Shown: one piece after another, positions 12,597 through 25,022 of the stretch
Position numbering within the stretch: position 1 is the stretch's first letter
Layout: every line of letters starts with the position of its first letter
Origin: Diabrotica undecimpunctata
Taxonomy: Eukaryota; Arthropoda; Insecta; Coleoptera; Chrysomelidae
Assembly (NCBI RefSeq): GCF_040954645.1
Contig: NC_092804.1
Span: 86,297,217 to 86,361,216, forward strand
Reading direction: 5' to 3'
DNA length: 64,000 nucleotides
The notes under the pieces: generated by a model
Databases searched by the model: none
What the model was told of the DNA's origin: nothing
What the model saw: only the letters and a program-made list of their open reading frames with translations
Translations under genes and position numbers: made by a program

Positions 12597-13560
12597 TAGC
12601 GGTTAATGTAAGCTCCTTTCTAAAACGGTATTATACTAACTCCAGGCGAATATACACCGTGTATATTATTATCTGGGTAGCGCTTTATGTGGACTCCGAC
12701 CAACACGTCGGATTAAGTGGACTCCGTAATAGGTTAAAACACTTTTGGGATCCGTATACATTTCTTTGCGTACACAACCAAACTCCTCCGATGTTGCCAA
12801 TAATTTGATTAGTCGTAGATTTTGAAATTTTACAGCAGGTACGTTTTGGAACTTATTTATTTACTTTACTTAGAACAAATTTATTTAAATATCAATTAAT
12901 TTAGTCATCGAGGAATTTCACAAATACGTACTTGGTTATTGTAGTTAAATATTTTATGGTGGTAATTTATATTACTTGCTTTAATTATAGATAAACTGAA
13001 ATTAGTGTCTATTCTTTGAAAAGGCAAGGGTCCATTTTTGTGTACTAGTATTTTTTTTAATGCATTGGCAATGAAACATTTATTATATTATAAATGTACG
13101 TTCCGATGTTTCGATTGCCACAGTTTATGACGAATAAAATATTTGTTTCATGAAGTAGTAAAATTTGAATTATAACAATTTATAAATCATTCTTAAAATT
13201 GCAATTTTTTACTGTCTAATTTCAGTATTTCGATTTTTAAATGTAGGGAATTCAATATCCTATATTTTAGATACACATAAACACATGGATACACTTATGG
13301 CAGATACTAAAAGAAGAAATATTTCGGTACCTTAGTGTAACTTGATTCTCGGCAACATATCTATTACAATTACATATAATATGTTCGGTCTTATTGTTTT
13401 AAATGCTTTGTGCTTGTACAAGCTATCATTATTTCAACTTTAAATAATTTTGTTTTTGTATCTTTCGCTGTCAGGCATATCAAAATTTAATATTTAATTT
13501 AGAAGTAAATGTATATATAATATTCTTTTTTTTGTCATTTGGTTTAAATATAGATCATTT
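12592..13560. repeat. Copy of a (TA)n-bordered interspersed repeat
   Basis: From TCTAGCGGTTAATGT onward this interval matches 49,187-50,060 closely, including GGGTAGCGCT..TATGTGGACTCC and the TTGATTAGTCGTAGATTT stretch. In both places it begins at a (TA)n tract. No ORF; family not identified. Confidence 0.75.
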
Positions 13561-13619
13561 ATATTCTTCTTGCTTATTTATTTTTATTCATAATACTTAT
13601 TAACGTACTTAATAACGTA

Positions 13620-14360
13620 CCCGTTTTTGCAAAAAGCAACAACGGGTACAAAAGATATCGGGTATCAGGGGTGGTATTTGTCAATCTAAATGCCACTTAC
13701 GACATATTAAATTAGATTACATTTCTCCAAAACTGTATGACATCGCCTTAGATAAAAACATCACGTGTTTTATCCGCGTATATCTACATAATAGAAAATT
13801 TTCGTATCATTCAATGGTAAGATGAAGAACGCAGATGAATGGTCTCGCTTGGGGTAGCGTAATGGCACCTACACTGTATTCCATTTACACAAATGATTAA
13901 CCGATACCAGTAGATACTAATCACTATTTAACTGGAAATAAGCCACAATTAAAGGTTAAAATACGTTTATTGACATTTCAATTTCCACTTCGGAAATCGT
14001 TCTCAAAATACAAACATTAGTAAATTTACTAATGTTTGTATTTTGAGAACGATTTCCGAAGTGGAAATTGAAACGTCAATAAACGTATTTTAACCTTTAA
14101 TTGTGGCTTATTCGCAGTTAAATAGTAATTAATTTAAAATGCCACAAGAAAATAGCTTCAGAACAATACAGTAGATACTAGGACTTTCATGTAGACGATA
14201 CATTGCACAACCAAAACTTTTGTTGCTGAAGTGAAAAAAAATCTAAATGATGCCTTAAATATAATAAAAATAAACTACGAATTAATTTTAAGCCAAACCC
14301 CGAAAAATCTTAGGAGCGCTCCTTTAATTTGTCTAAGACAGGCGCTTTCACAAAACTGAA
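13620..14360 (+). pseudogene. Jockey-like non-LTR retrotransposon RT fragment, decayed
   Basis: Frames pieced by eye give reverse-transcriptase text shared with the copies at 20.5, 26.7 and 53.2 kb (Asn-rich 'NxNA-YD' segment, then a 'P-VDTR' segment). It carries several stops and shifts. A fold-back element interrupts it at 13,920-14,168. Confidence 0.6.
13918..14131. repeat. Near-perfect palindrome (fold-back/MITE-like element)
   Basis: Two arms of about 107 bp are almost perfect reverse complements with essentially no loop (centre AGTAAATTTACT near 14,024). The inserted segment 13,920-14,168 is flanked by a 12-bp direct repeat CAGTAGATACTA (13,908-13,919 and 14,169-14,180) lying in the jockey-like RT sequence. 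Confidence 0.85.
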
Positions 14361-14569
14361 TATCTAATCTAATATAAATCTAATATAATCTATAATCAAA
14401 TAAAAATACCTTTTTTTTAAACGCATCTACCACGCAGAGGCATTAGCGTATTTAGATTAATGTTACACTTGATACAAATAGTGTATATATATTAGTTTAC
14501 AATTAATAATAATAATATGTATGTGTATTACAATGTATGTTTTAAATCTTATGAAGAAGTTGACAGTCT

Positions 14570-15704
14570 TTAAGATAAGAAATTATTCTTTGGGTATCTG
14601 TATTTTCTTCTAGGGCAGTTAGGTATGCTATATTTGAGTCGTTCACTGTTATATTTAGGACACTGTATTAAAAAATGTTTTACCGTTAGAACATGGTTGC
14701 AAACTTCACAAACTGGTTTATTTTTGCGCTGTAGTAAATAGCCATGAGTAAGTCGTGTCTGGCCGATACGGAGACGGGTGTCATTAGGTGCCACCAATCA
14801 CGCACCTCGATGTGCATCGCCCTTCCTTCTGGAACTTATAATTAAATTTAATTGGTTGAGAAATGAAAAAGTTTCATATAAAAGTTAATTTATCTTTAAA
14901 TATGGGACATTTTCGGATCTCAAGTCAGTATGGTTTTACCCGTCTAGGGTAGCTCCCTAGAGCACTTTGCTCAAAGGGCTCTGCGAATTTTCTAAGACTC
15001 TAAAGCTGAGTTTTTTTCTTCTTAGAAAACCTGTGTTTTATTTCTACAAAAGTAAATAAACCATAAAGGCATTATCTTTTTCAAGACAATGCCACAATAA
15101 GAGCGTACCGGCTAACTACGCAATATTGCAACATATTGCGCAATAGTTTGAGACATTAATAAACATGGAAACTTGCACCAAGATGCTATCGACTTTTCAT
15201 ACGTTTATTAATTACACCGGAGACGACACGGGTAAGTATTACATGCTCTCTTCTGTCTTTTACTTTTGGTTTCCAAAGATATGGATATTTGTTAACTTCG
15301 TATAGCCTTAATGGAGTGTTGTTCCAAGTTTGTTGCCATTTTTGAATTATTTTTTGTTTTAAGTATGGTTTTAAATCGTTTTGTACCATTATGTTACTTT
15401 CTTCGAACATCAGGTTAGTTGGTGCGTTTTTAGCTAGTTTATCTACAACTTCGTTACCTTCAATTCTGACATGAGAAAGCACCCATAAAAAATGAACTTG
15501 GATGTTCTTATTTGAAATGTTTTTAAGTTCTTTTTTAATAAGAAGTAAAAGGGGGTTGTCACAGTACAATTGAGTCAGTGAGGATAATGAATTTAGAGAA
15601 TCTTTGATTATTATACATCTTTCTTGGTTTTTGTTTTGTATTAACGATAGTGTTTTTAGAATTGCGAATAATTCAGCCGAAAAGATGGTTGTAATTGACG
15701 ACAA
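14570..15704 (-). pseudogene. RNase H domain of a non-LTR retrotransposon, interrupted
   Basis: Two minus-strand ORFs belong together. 15,704-15,186 has FSAELFAIL, KDSLNSLSS, FLWVLSHVRIEGNE and VVDKLAKNA, the conserved RNase H blocks of I/R1/jockey-type elements. 14,797-14,570 has TRLRIGQTRLTHGYLL and PVCEVCNHVLTVKHFLIQCP, the usual downstream segment with a CxxC..H..C finger. About 390 bp of unrelated sequence separate them where the family is contiguous, so an insertion is likely. The catalytic SDS motif reads KDS. Confidence 0.75.
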
Positions 15705-15959
15705 TTTGAAACTAACTGAGATAGGTTTGTTAGACTGATGTCGATAGCCGGAAAAGATATTGTCCGTGGCGCAGGGTTGTGGATTGAGGAGGTATCATAA
15801 GTTTTTGGAAATTGAAAATTTAATTTGGATAAGTATGAGCGTATACGAAAGTAAAAAGGATGATCAATTTGATGTGTTTGAAAATTTATTTGTAAATCTA
15901 TCAGCAAAAACGTTATGCACAACTGGATTATTTCGGTTTCATGACACCGCTGCTGCATA

Positions 15960-16920
15960 TGTTAGGCTTATTGGAAAATATGAATTTTACTACAACGACA
16001 TATAAACAATTTATGAAAATTTGATGATTTGAAGGAAAAAATATCAAATTAGTCTAGAGCAATAACTGAAACAAAAGAATCAAGTGGGAATAATGTCGAA
16101 TTAATTTGAAAAATTATAATACCAACATAAAAACAAAAATAAAAGAGGCTCTTTGAGAAAGAAAAATAGACACACTTTATTAATAGAGGTAAAAGTAAAA
16201 TGCTAAGAAAAAAATGCTTATATAAAATGAAGACCTAAAAGTCCGCCGGATGGTTTGAAACAGATGTGAAAGAGGGCAAAAACGAAATCAAAGAATTGAT
16301 TGAGATTAAGTACATCCCTAGAGAAGAATAAATAACATATCTCAGATAAATAAACGGAACAACAGAAACTGAGTATACACTTGTAACTCCAGAAATATCA
16401 TTAAATTAATTAACGCAAATCGTACGAACTGAAATACAAGAATCCATCACACAGTTAAAAAATAGAACCCCCACGAAAAAAATACAGTAGAGTATAACTA
16501 CTTTTGTACTCTAGCATTATGGTAAGAAGTTAAAAATATACATACCTACATAATTATATTACCGAAAAGTTAATAAAAACTTCTGTTCGTTAGCGGCAAG
16601 AGAAAGCGTATATCAGAATGTGTTATGAAAAATGTTGTTAATAATACAGTATGCAATATAATATAATGACAAGAATACTTTTATATCTTTGCTTATGGCA
16701 TATTTTTAAAGCAAAGCTTCTATACTGGCATTGTATTACTTTTTCTCTCTACAGTAAAATGCTGAGGTGAGCGTCACGGAACTAGCGCCACAAGATGGCG
16801 TCGTGAAGGGTAGCTTCATAGAATAGTTCACTACTCTTGATCAATTCGTTTTTAGTCATCATATATTTACTCTAAAAATAACTAACAAAATATAGACATT
16901 AAATGAGAAGTAAAAATTAA
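15960..16920. other. AT-rich stretch without recognisable genes
   Basis: Fragmented frames only. The plus-strand ORF at 15,760-16,005 is antisense to the upstream end of the RNase H relic. Confidence 0.4.
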
Positions 16921-16929
16921 AAGAATAAT

Positions 16930-17930
16930 ATGTCACTAAAAGACTTGATTTGTAACGATTATCAAAATTTAATAAAAGTCATAAATGTCATCCGATTAAT
17001 AACAACATTAAATCGTCTGTCAATAAAAAATGTGAAGAACAATTGGACAACACATAGTTTGGATTTAGAGGTGGATTGGGAACAAAAGAGGAATTGTGCG
17101 CAATGGTGGTACTATTACAAAAATGCAGAGATTATAATGAAAACGTATTCTTATCTAATATAGATTTTCAAAAGTATTTGACACAGTTCAACCTGGTAAG
17201 CCCATACATGCATGAAAACACATAAACCTAGATACCAAGATATTAATTTAATAAAAAATCTACTAAAATCAAACAGCGGTAATGCGGGTGAAAGATGAGA
17301 CAAATCAAGCAGAAATTCAAAAAGGAGTCAGCAAGAGATGTGTGTTGTGATGTGAATTGTCACCACAATTATTTAATGTGTACTCCCAACTAATATTTTA
17401 GGAGACACTATGGGAAAGAAGTAAGGAATGGGGTGAGCATCATTAATAACAAAAAATTTGCATACTAAACCTCAATTATGACAGAAAATATAGATGATTT
17501 ACAAATTCTTATAGAAATCATTAACAGATAAAGCAAAAAGATAGAACTCAACTAAACAGATAAAAGTCAATGTTTACAAATAAGAAATTAAGTATGGATA
17601 TTAGATTGAGATCGTCGAATGTTATGTATGGTCGCAACTGCTCTATGGGGTAGAAGCTTGGACCCTGAAAGCCAAATCTGTAAACAAATTAAAGGCATTC
17701 CAAATGTGACTATATAGGCGTATTCTTAAAATTCCTTGGACTGTAAAAGTCTCAAACGAAAAAGCGTTAAGACGAATTGTCTATCTGGACATCGTATCTG
17801 GGCCACATAGTTCGAAACGATAAATACTCTTTTCTACGCGTCATCATGCAAGGAAGAGTAGAGGGAAGAAAAGTCTTGGGTAGAAAGACAAAATCTTTAA
17901 ATCTCAAAAATAATATCTTAAGTCAAATTT
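16930..17930 (+). pseudogene. RTE-like reverse transcriptase, decayed
   Basis: Plus-strand frames, with shifts and stops, show parts of an RTE-type RT (a GLGT-like segment, a C-x-DxN segment, LNYDRKY) and then the typical C-terminal region around 17,630-17,870 (LYGVEAWTLKAK-like, LYRRILKIPWT, GHIVRND). Confidence 0.6.
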
Positions 17931-18299
17931 AACACGCTTTTATGCCTTGTAGTGAAATTTTGTTTCTTATTACAATACCGGATCCTGGAAAATTTTAAAT
18001 ACATTAAATTAAATCTCTCGTAAATTATAAAGCCTATTCTTAGATTAAAATAACAGACTTTTTAGTATTATGATATGTAGTATTGTGATAATGTATAGGT
18101 GTCAGTATTCTTTTAAAAGAGATTTATAGATTGGTATATAAATTTCACGGTCATGTTTCATACGGTTTTATCTTTCATACAAACGTTAAAAACCTTAAAA
18201 AGTTTCATTTTACATACAATTAGCACGTTGGCTCTGAAAATGACCTATAAATATGCATTGTTAAAAATCGTATAGATTTATCAATTTAAAATGTTCTTT

Positions 18300-18840
18300 G
18301 TCATCTTGATTATTTATCTCAATTCTTGGCGTCTTGGTAAGATATTTAAAGTATTCCATACTTTCGAAATTGAAGTTGTTGACTTTATTATTTTATCTAG
18401 ATGTATTGAATTGCTCTCTTCTCTTGATTCGCTTGTATTTGGTTTTCATTTTGTTGATTTTAAGTGAAACATTTTTCGTACTCTCTTCACTTTGTTAAAG
18501 ATGTCGTTTGCGGACAGGAGAGAGTTCCTTATGAAATCAATATCATTAGCATATGCTAGGAGTGCTTTGTACCTTGGTCCATTCATGGATTGCATCTTAA
18601 ATATGCGTTATTTCTATTTTACTAAGCTGTTCATAAATTTTTTGAATATTTAAATCGAGAATCTGTATTTATTCGACTGTTTTATAACACAGTTTCTTGG
18701 CGCCTATTTTAATCTCTGTTTTTTTGGTTCGGTTATCATTATTACAAAGATTTTACGGGATATCGACATAGGGAACTCGGTGGTAAGTCCTTAACGTTTC
18801 TATAACCAACGTTCGAATATTTGTCTGACTGTAAAGTCAT
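18300..18840 (-). pseudogene. RTE-like RT fragment, antisense
   Basis: On the minus strand the sequence carries a YADDID-type catalytic motif in a decayed RT core and matches 50,090-50,440, where the same fragment continues into the RTE C-terminus. Several stops. Confidence 0.55.
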
Positions 18841-18870
18841 GACGATTTTAATGGGAAATATAGTGCTATT

Positions 18871-20480
18871 TAATAATAATAAAGTTCAAGCAACAATTCC
18901 TATATGCCTTAACTTGGTACTGATATCTCTGCTCCCCGATCCCAGGTAGCAGTCAGGAAAGCATTAAAACTGCTACACTCATGTTTCCTATTATCCAACG
19001 ATTAGCCAGTCCAGGACTATACGCCTTATTATAGTACTGATATTGCTTCTGTCCCTTATAAGTGAACATAATATTCAAGGAAGGTTTTGGAAATTTAATA
19101 GGATTTTATATGTTAGAATATTATTTCTCTGAGAACGTGAAGAATATCTATTTGCTATCCGGTTTAATCCATAGATTAAATATTAGAATGCTATAGAATA
19201 ATGTTACAAGCAGCAAAAAAAAAATGGTCCAATAGTCAGTAATCAGAAAGCCAAATAAATATTCTTTAACATACAAAAGAAAGGATGTAGAGTGGGGCAT
19301 AACGTAACAATAAACCCATATAATTTTGAAATATTGCAGCATTTTGGGTATCGTAGATACCGTTGTCACATAAGAAATAAAATGGAATATTCAGGTAACT
19401 AATTGATGTATATATAACCCTCATAACAATTTTAAATCCAGAAGTCTAATACGAATCCCTAAAATCGGGATATATAAAATAGTGATTAAACCAATGCTAT
19501 TGACTGGATACATGACGAGAACGCTGACAAAACAATGTAAGTAAAACTCAGATATTAATTAGATCAGTATTACTAGAAAAGACATAAGAAGTATTGCCAA
19601 GAAATGTAGAGCATATAGTGAAATCTAACTATCGTAGAATAAGATATTCACACAGTATCGAGCGAGAACATTATTGATGAGGAAAGGGAGATCCATCGCT
19701 GAGAAAGTGAGAAACTAATTGTCAAAAGCAAAGGGTACTTTGTAGTAAAATACCCGTACTCTAAAGCATAAACATGTCTTTTCCTACTCTTAAAGTAAGT
19801 GATTGATTCGACCGTTACTTGATGGAAATTTATTTTATCTGACAATAAAACAGGTATGCGTTTACATGTTATAGCCTGTAACTGAATAAGTTGAAGAGGG
19901 GACAACTATTTGTCTCAAGTTGGTCATTCAGAATTATGGCTGTATTTTTTAATTTGCTGATTTCCCTAAATTCTCATTTCCGTAGAATCTAAACATACCT
20001 TAAGGCTTTTATTTTAAATATAGTTTTTTAGTAATGAAAATACGTAAACAGAACCTTTAATATACATGTAACCTTTGATCTCTGGGATAAACCCATCTCC
20101 TGAACAATAGCGCCGATATATTTTTTAGAAATTTTGTACACTTATTTTACCCGTTTATGTCCTTATTATCCATATATGAGTTGTCACCGATATGATAAAC
20201 TCACTTACTTTTCACAAAGAGACTCTATATTAAGTACGGTGATTACTATACATCTGATTCGAAATATCGTCGAAAAGTAACAGTATGTAAAATTAAAATT
20301 TTTAATGAAAAGTTAAAGATTAGCCATTTCTTATGGGTTTCAAAAAAGAAGCCTTTACGAAAATTTAAGTACTAATAAGACCACCGTAATCGGACGTACT
20401 CTGGGTAATGAATAATTAATTAATTGGCTAATCACCCGTTCAATATGATTTTTGTCAAATCGGTCCTTTTTAGGATTAAC
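18871..20480. repeat. Interspersed repeat shared with 22.9 and 51.3-53.1 kb
   Basis: Begins AATAATAATAAAGTTCAAGC and includes blocks such as GCCAGTCCAGGACTATACGCC. The same blocks recur in the same order from 22,928 and from 51,262. The part 19,990-20,480 matches 52,640-53,110. No coding potential; class not identified. Confidence 0.7.
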
Positions 20481-21170
20481 TATTCTAATTATGTCCATAA
20501 ATATTAAGGGCATATCTAGAGATAAAGACACTTTACTTTACTTAACTTTATCAGACATGTGCGCTTAGCACAAATGTGACGTATTTCTAATGCAGAAAAC
20601 ATATAGAGGGCCAAACCTAGGGTATTTGGTATTAAACGGATCCCTGAAAATCACATAATAAATGTAAAAGTGCCCTGCCGGCAAGAAAGTAAAGGAAAAC
20701 TTAAATGAGAGGACAAAACCAGTCAGCTGAGGTAACCTTTCAACTATGTTGAGCTTGGATCCACTATCTACGTATATAATGAACAATATTACGGTTCCTG
20801 ACTGAGGATCTGAGCACAAAGCTTATTATAAAATTTGTACCAAAAACACAACAATTACTGATATCCAAAGTCTGCAGACAATCAAAGCAAAGACAAAGTT
20901 GTTACCTTGCTTAAACCTGGCAAAAACTCCAACGACCACAAAAGCTATCGGTCAATATATTTATTTTGTCAGCTATACAAAATACTTCTGCATATAATCC
21001 TTAATATAATTTTACCGATAATAGAACATTTACACAACCCATACCAGTAAATACTAGGATTTTTATTACGTAGACGATACATCTCCTGTTGCACAACCAA
21101 AAACTTTTGTTGCTGAAGTTGAAAAAAATCTAAATCATATCTTAAACACAGTAAAAAAATAGATACAAGG
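20481..21170 (+). pseudogene. Jockey-like non-LTR fragment
   Basis: Matches the start of the copies at 26,690 and 53,110 (shared ATAAATATTAAGGGCATATC and CTGAGGATCTGAGCACAAA blocks). It then skips to the RT segment around an NPYQ-x-TR motif, so it is internally deleted as well as mutated. Confidence 0.6.
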
Positions 21171-21223
21171 TTGAATGCTCGAATAAATGAACTTTGATAA
21201 AATAAATAATAAAATAATAAAAA

Positions 21224-21499
21224 AGGGCCTGCGTAGCGCAAGCGGTAGGATGCTTGATCAACTAGACAAGAACTGAACTGAAGAACAACTAGACATTTTT
21301 AAAAATGTTTATAGGCCCCAGGTCGACTCAGCCTGAATAAAATGAGTACCTTGGGTAAAACCAGGGGTAATAATAGGCGGTTGAAGCGTAGCACTGGCCA
21401 TGTTACCTTCCTTGTATACCGTAGGCCCTAGATATAGCAGACTACCCTGCTATACTCCCAAAGCCGCGAAGCGGTATAAAACGGGAGACTATTTATTAT
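21224..21499 (+). repeat. tRNA-derived SINE
   Basis: The left end has a good polymerase III A box (TAGCGCAAGCGGTAGGATG) and, about 75 bp later, a B-box-like CAGGTCGACTC. An unrelated body (TGAGTACCTTGGGTAAAACC ... CACTGGCCATGTTACC) follows and the element ends in an AT-rich tail. The large A-B spacing rules out a functional tRNA gene. Confidence 0.65.
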
Positions 21500-21621
21500 A
21501 AAATAAAGGCAGATATCGAGCACAGTTTTATTAATTAAATGTTGCCCAAGTTCTTTCGCTCCCTAGAGCATCTTGGGTATCTGAAATAAGCCAAGAAATG
21601 TTTTTTTAAAGGAATAAATTT

Positions 21622-22165
21622 GTAAAGTTGAACATAACACGACACTAGACAAGGACAAACAGTTTAAAATTATTTAAAAAAGTCGAAGATACATTCTGGT
21701 CGACAACAGGAGAGAGAATGGCTCCCGGTATTAACGGAAATGTTAAGGCGACATGTGAGATATGACATTTTGGATGGCAGTCACAATCATGTAAATGTGA
21801 TCTGCACATTTAAAATTCTATGTAACTAAGCATTGACCAAAGGTCCAACTAACACTACTATAGGAAATTAACTAGATTAATCTAGTTAAAATATTCTATA
21901 TGTCATATTTCATTAGTTAATTTTCTGTAGTATTGTCAGTTGGACCTTTGGTCAATGCGTAGTTACATAGAATTTTGAAATGCCTAGATCAGATCTACAT
22001 GATTGTGACTGCCCATCCAAGCTGTCATATGTCACATGTCACCTTAACATTTCCGTTAATACCGGGAGCCATTCTCTCTCCTGTTACCGACCAGAATAGC
22101 TTCGACTTTTTTAAATTATTTTAAAGTGTTTGTCCTTGTCTAGTGTAGTGTTATGTTCAACTTTA
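21622..22165. repeat. Long-arm fold-back element (MITE-like), about 540 bp
   Basis: The left arm starts TAAAGTTGAACATAACAC and the right arm ends GTGTTATGTTCAACTTTA. The arms, roughly 250 bp each, pair almost throughout; matching internal blocks include GGTCCAACTAACACTAC / GTAGTATTGTCAGTTGGACC and GAGAATGGCTCCCGG / CCGGGAGCCATTCTC. No ORF. A TA target at the ends is possible. Confidence 0.85.
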
Positions 22166-22329
22166 TGTTTATTTTGTGTTTCTGACATTCTGCAATTATT
22201 GTTGGATAGCTCAAAATTGACAAAGTAAGTCTAAAACGTTAATCACAAAAAACTTTTATCATCCATTAACTTCGAGTTTTTATCAAGGTTAATCAATTTT
22301 TTCATCAGCGAAGATATATGAGTAGGAAC

Positions 22330-22922
22330 AAGATTCATAGACCAGGTAATGGCCTATAAATACTTAGGTCATGAGATTCGCATAAGAAAAAAAACCAAAC
22401 CGTTGAGCGTCTCCGTCGTATAAGACTGACTTGGGCAAGCTGAACCATATTTTCAAATCGTGTGATATACCAATATGCCTTAAAAGAAAAACGTTTAATC
22501 AGTGTGTTTTGCCAGTGTTAACTTACGGTACGGAAACGTTGACCATGACAAGGAGAATAGTTCACAAAATCCGTGTGTGTCAAAGGGCGATGCAGCGTGC
22601 TATGTTGGGCGTTTCACTACCAGACAAGATCCCAAATCGCCAGCTACGACAAAGAACAGGAGTGGCTGATACAGTAGAGAGAGTAGCAACACTGAAATGG
22701 AACTGGGCAGGTCACGTGGCTCGAATGACAGATAATAGATGGACAAAGCGGATACTGCAATGGAGACCAAGAGATGATGCCTACCGAAGCAGAGGTCGTC
22801 CACCAACACGTTGGACTGACGATCTAAAACGTCATAGGAATTGGATGCAAGAGGCACAAGATCGAAATAGATGGAAAATTATGAGGGAGATCTATGTCCA
22901 GCAGTGGATAAGCGAAGATTGA
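22330..22922 (+). pseudogene. C-terminus of an RTE-like endonuclease-reverse transcriptase
   Basis: An open stretch of 163 codons (22,431-22,922) shows the C-terminal landmarks of insect RTE-type RTs: LPVLTYGTETLTMT, QRAMLGVSLPD, LKWNWAGHVARM and RSRGRPPTRWTDD, ending in YVQQW. Upstream (22,330-22,430) a decayed AYKYLGHEIR segment belongs to the same protein. The endonuclease and catalytic RT core are absent, so this is a 5'-truncated copy. Confidence 0.85.
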
Positions 22923-22927
22923 ATGAT

Positions 22928-24150
22928 GTTAATAATAATAAAGTTCAAGCAACAATTCCTATATGCATTAACTTGGTAATGATATTTCTGCTCCCCGATA
23001 CCTGTGCAGTCCCGAAAGCATCAAAACTGCTACACTCATGCTTCCTATTATCCAACAATTAGCCAGTCCAGGACTATACACCTTATTTTGGTACTGATAC
23101 TGCTGCCCCTCATAAGTGAACAAAATATGCAAGGAAAGTTTTGGCAATTTATTAATTTTGTGTGTTAGAATAATGTTTCTTCGAGAAAGTGTAGAATATC
23201 TATTTGCTATCTGGATTTAATCGATAAATTAAATATTAGAATGCTATAAAATAATGCTATTAGTAGCAAAAAAAACGGTCTAATAGTCACTAATACAAAA
23301 ATCAAATAAATGTTCTTTAACATACAAAAGAGAGGATGTAGAGTGGGGCATAACGTAACGCCATACGATAAAGCCATATCATTTTGAAAGATTGAAGCGT
23401 TTTAGATATCGTAGATAACGTTGTCACATAAGAAATAAAAGGGAATATTCAGGTACCTAGCTAATTGATGTATATATAACCCTTATAATACTTTTAAACA
23501 GAAATCTAATACGAATCTCTAAAAGCAGAATACATAAAACAGTGATTAAACAAGTGCTAATGTGTGGATATGTGACAAGAACGTATTAATTAGATCAGGA
23601 ATCAGGATTGCTAGAAAAGCCATCAGAGGTATTTTCCGACTTACAAAGGTGCGAGTACTAACCAATACCGAACGGAACTAATGCCAAGGTCAAACATATA
23701 TATTAAGATAGCAATGTCGTACAAGAAACTCAATCTCAACTCCAACGTTCAGCTAGCTATATCCAAAGGCTCTCTCAATAACTGCATTGCCAAGTTAAAT
23801 TGGGAGGATGCCACGAGACGACGTCTACGAATGAAGGGTGGAGGTAACATATGATCAGATTTAGGAATAATGAGACTACCTACCGGCCCATCATATTTAT
23901 CAACACTTGCTATTCTACCTGCAATCAATACTTCTCTGTTGGGGGCTATTAAATCAATTACTTGTAATCAAACAAACTAGTCTTAAAAAAATTATCCCAG
24001 GAAATGCACTTCAGAAATATTGACATAAATTTTTAAAACGTCATTTACGTGGCCGAGTTTACAATAGAAATGAGGAGACAAAAAGAAGAAAAGGCAATAG
24101 AATCTTGCTGTGTTTTGACTATGCGATGACAATGATCTTTATATAACATA
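22928..24150. repeat. Interspersed repeat, second copy
   Basis: Starts with the same AATAATAATAAAGTTCAAGC block as 18,871 and 51,262. The part 23,630-24,130 appears in inverted orientation at 51,905-52,445 (for example CAATACCGAACGGAACTAATGCC). Confidence 0.65.
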
Positions 24151-25022
24151 GAGAGAGATAGAGAGAAGAATGTCTATGTTTAATCTAGAACCCTCTGGTT
24201 TTCTCCCTTTCGAATTGGGTATGTATATGTATTACCATAGATAATAAAAGCAAGAGGACTATAATTATGAAACTTTATCTAAAAAGTAAAATCAATAAAC
24301 AAATTATATATACAAAAAGATTATATAAGTAAATCCCTAATATTTACACAGACTGCTTTACAAAAGGTGAATGAATGAGCATAAAAACACAACTGTTTTA
24401 AAAACATAATATTATTAGATGAATTGTGGATTCATTTCACGCAAACTAAACCTGTTTAGTTAAAATACTACAAAATAAATCAGAAGACTATGCTAAAATA
24501 TGATACGGCAAAAAAAAGGCAATGACTTTTACAGCTGATTGTCGTATACATATCAATGTAACGCAATATGAAGATTTGGCCACAGCATATGAATATTGTC
24601 TCGTAATGTTATATGGACGGTGTAATGCATCACTTGACCAAGCGCCAAAAATTGATTTTGAGATATTTGACTTTAAAGTTTTCACTCTATTAAAATTCAC
24701 TATATGTTACAATTGTCGTAATTTTTTGTTTTCGAATACAGTTTTTTATGTTTCTTATAAGTGCGAAATAGTAACTTAGCCAATATTAAAGCAAAACAAA
24801 AAAAAAATAAAAAGTTTTTTGGTCGACTTACGATTTTCGCCACATTGTGTAATTGTGTTATACATTAATAGACCAAGCGACATGGAGGTCGTTTAGTCTA
24901 GTGATGAGTAACTAAAATATCACTTTTAATGAATGATTGGTAGGCCACAAGCTATTATTTCTTTTTGAGTATGACAATAATAGTCGTTGTTTTTGAATAT
25001 TTTATATTACCTACTTAAGAAA
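24151..25022. other. AT-rich stretch without recognisable genes
   Basis: Short ORFs on both strands near 24,488-24,779 have no family resemblance. Confidence 0.4.

Noticed and set aside
15656..16005. Overlapping ORFs on both strands near 15.7-16.0 kb as host genes
   Set aside because: They lie at the decayed upstream end of the RNase H relic and show no independent signature.
21224..21310. Functional tRNA gene
   Set aside because: A and B boxes are too far apart and no cloverleaf can be drawn; it is the head of a SINE.
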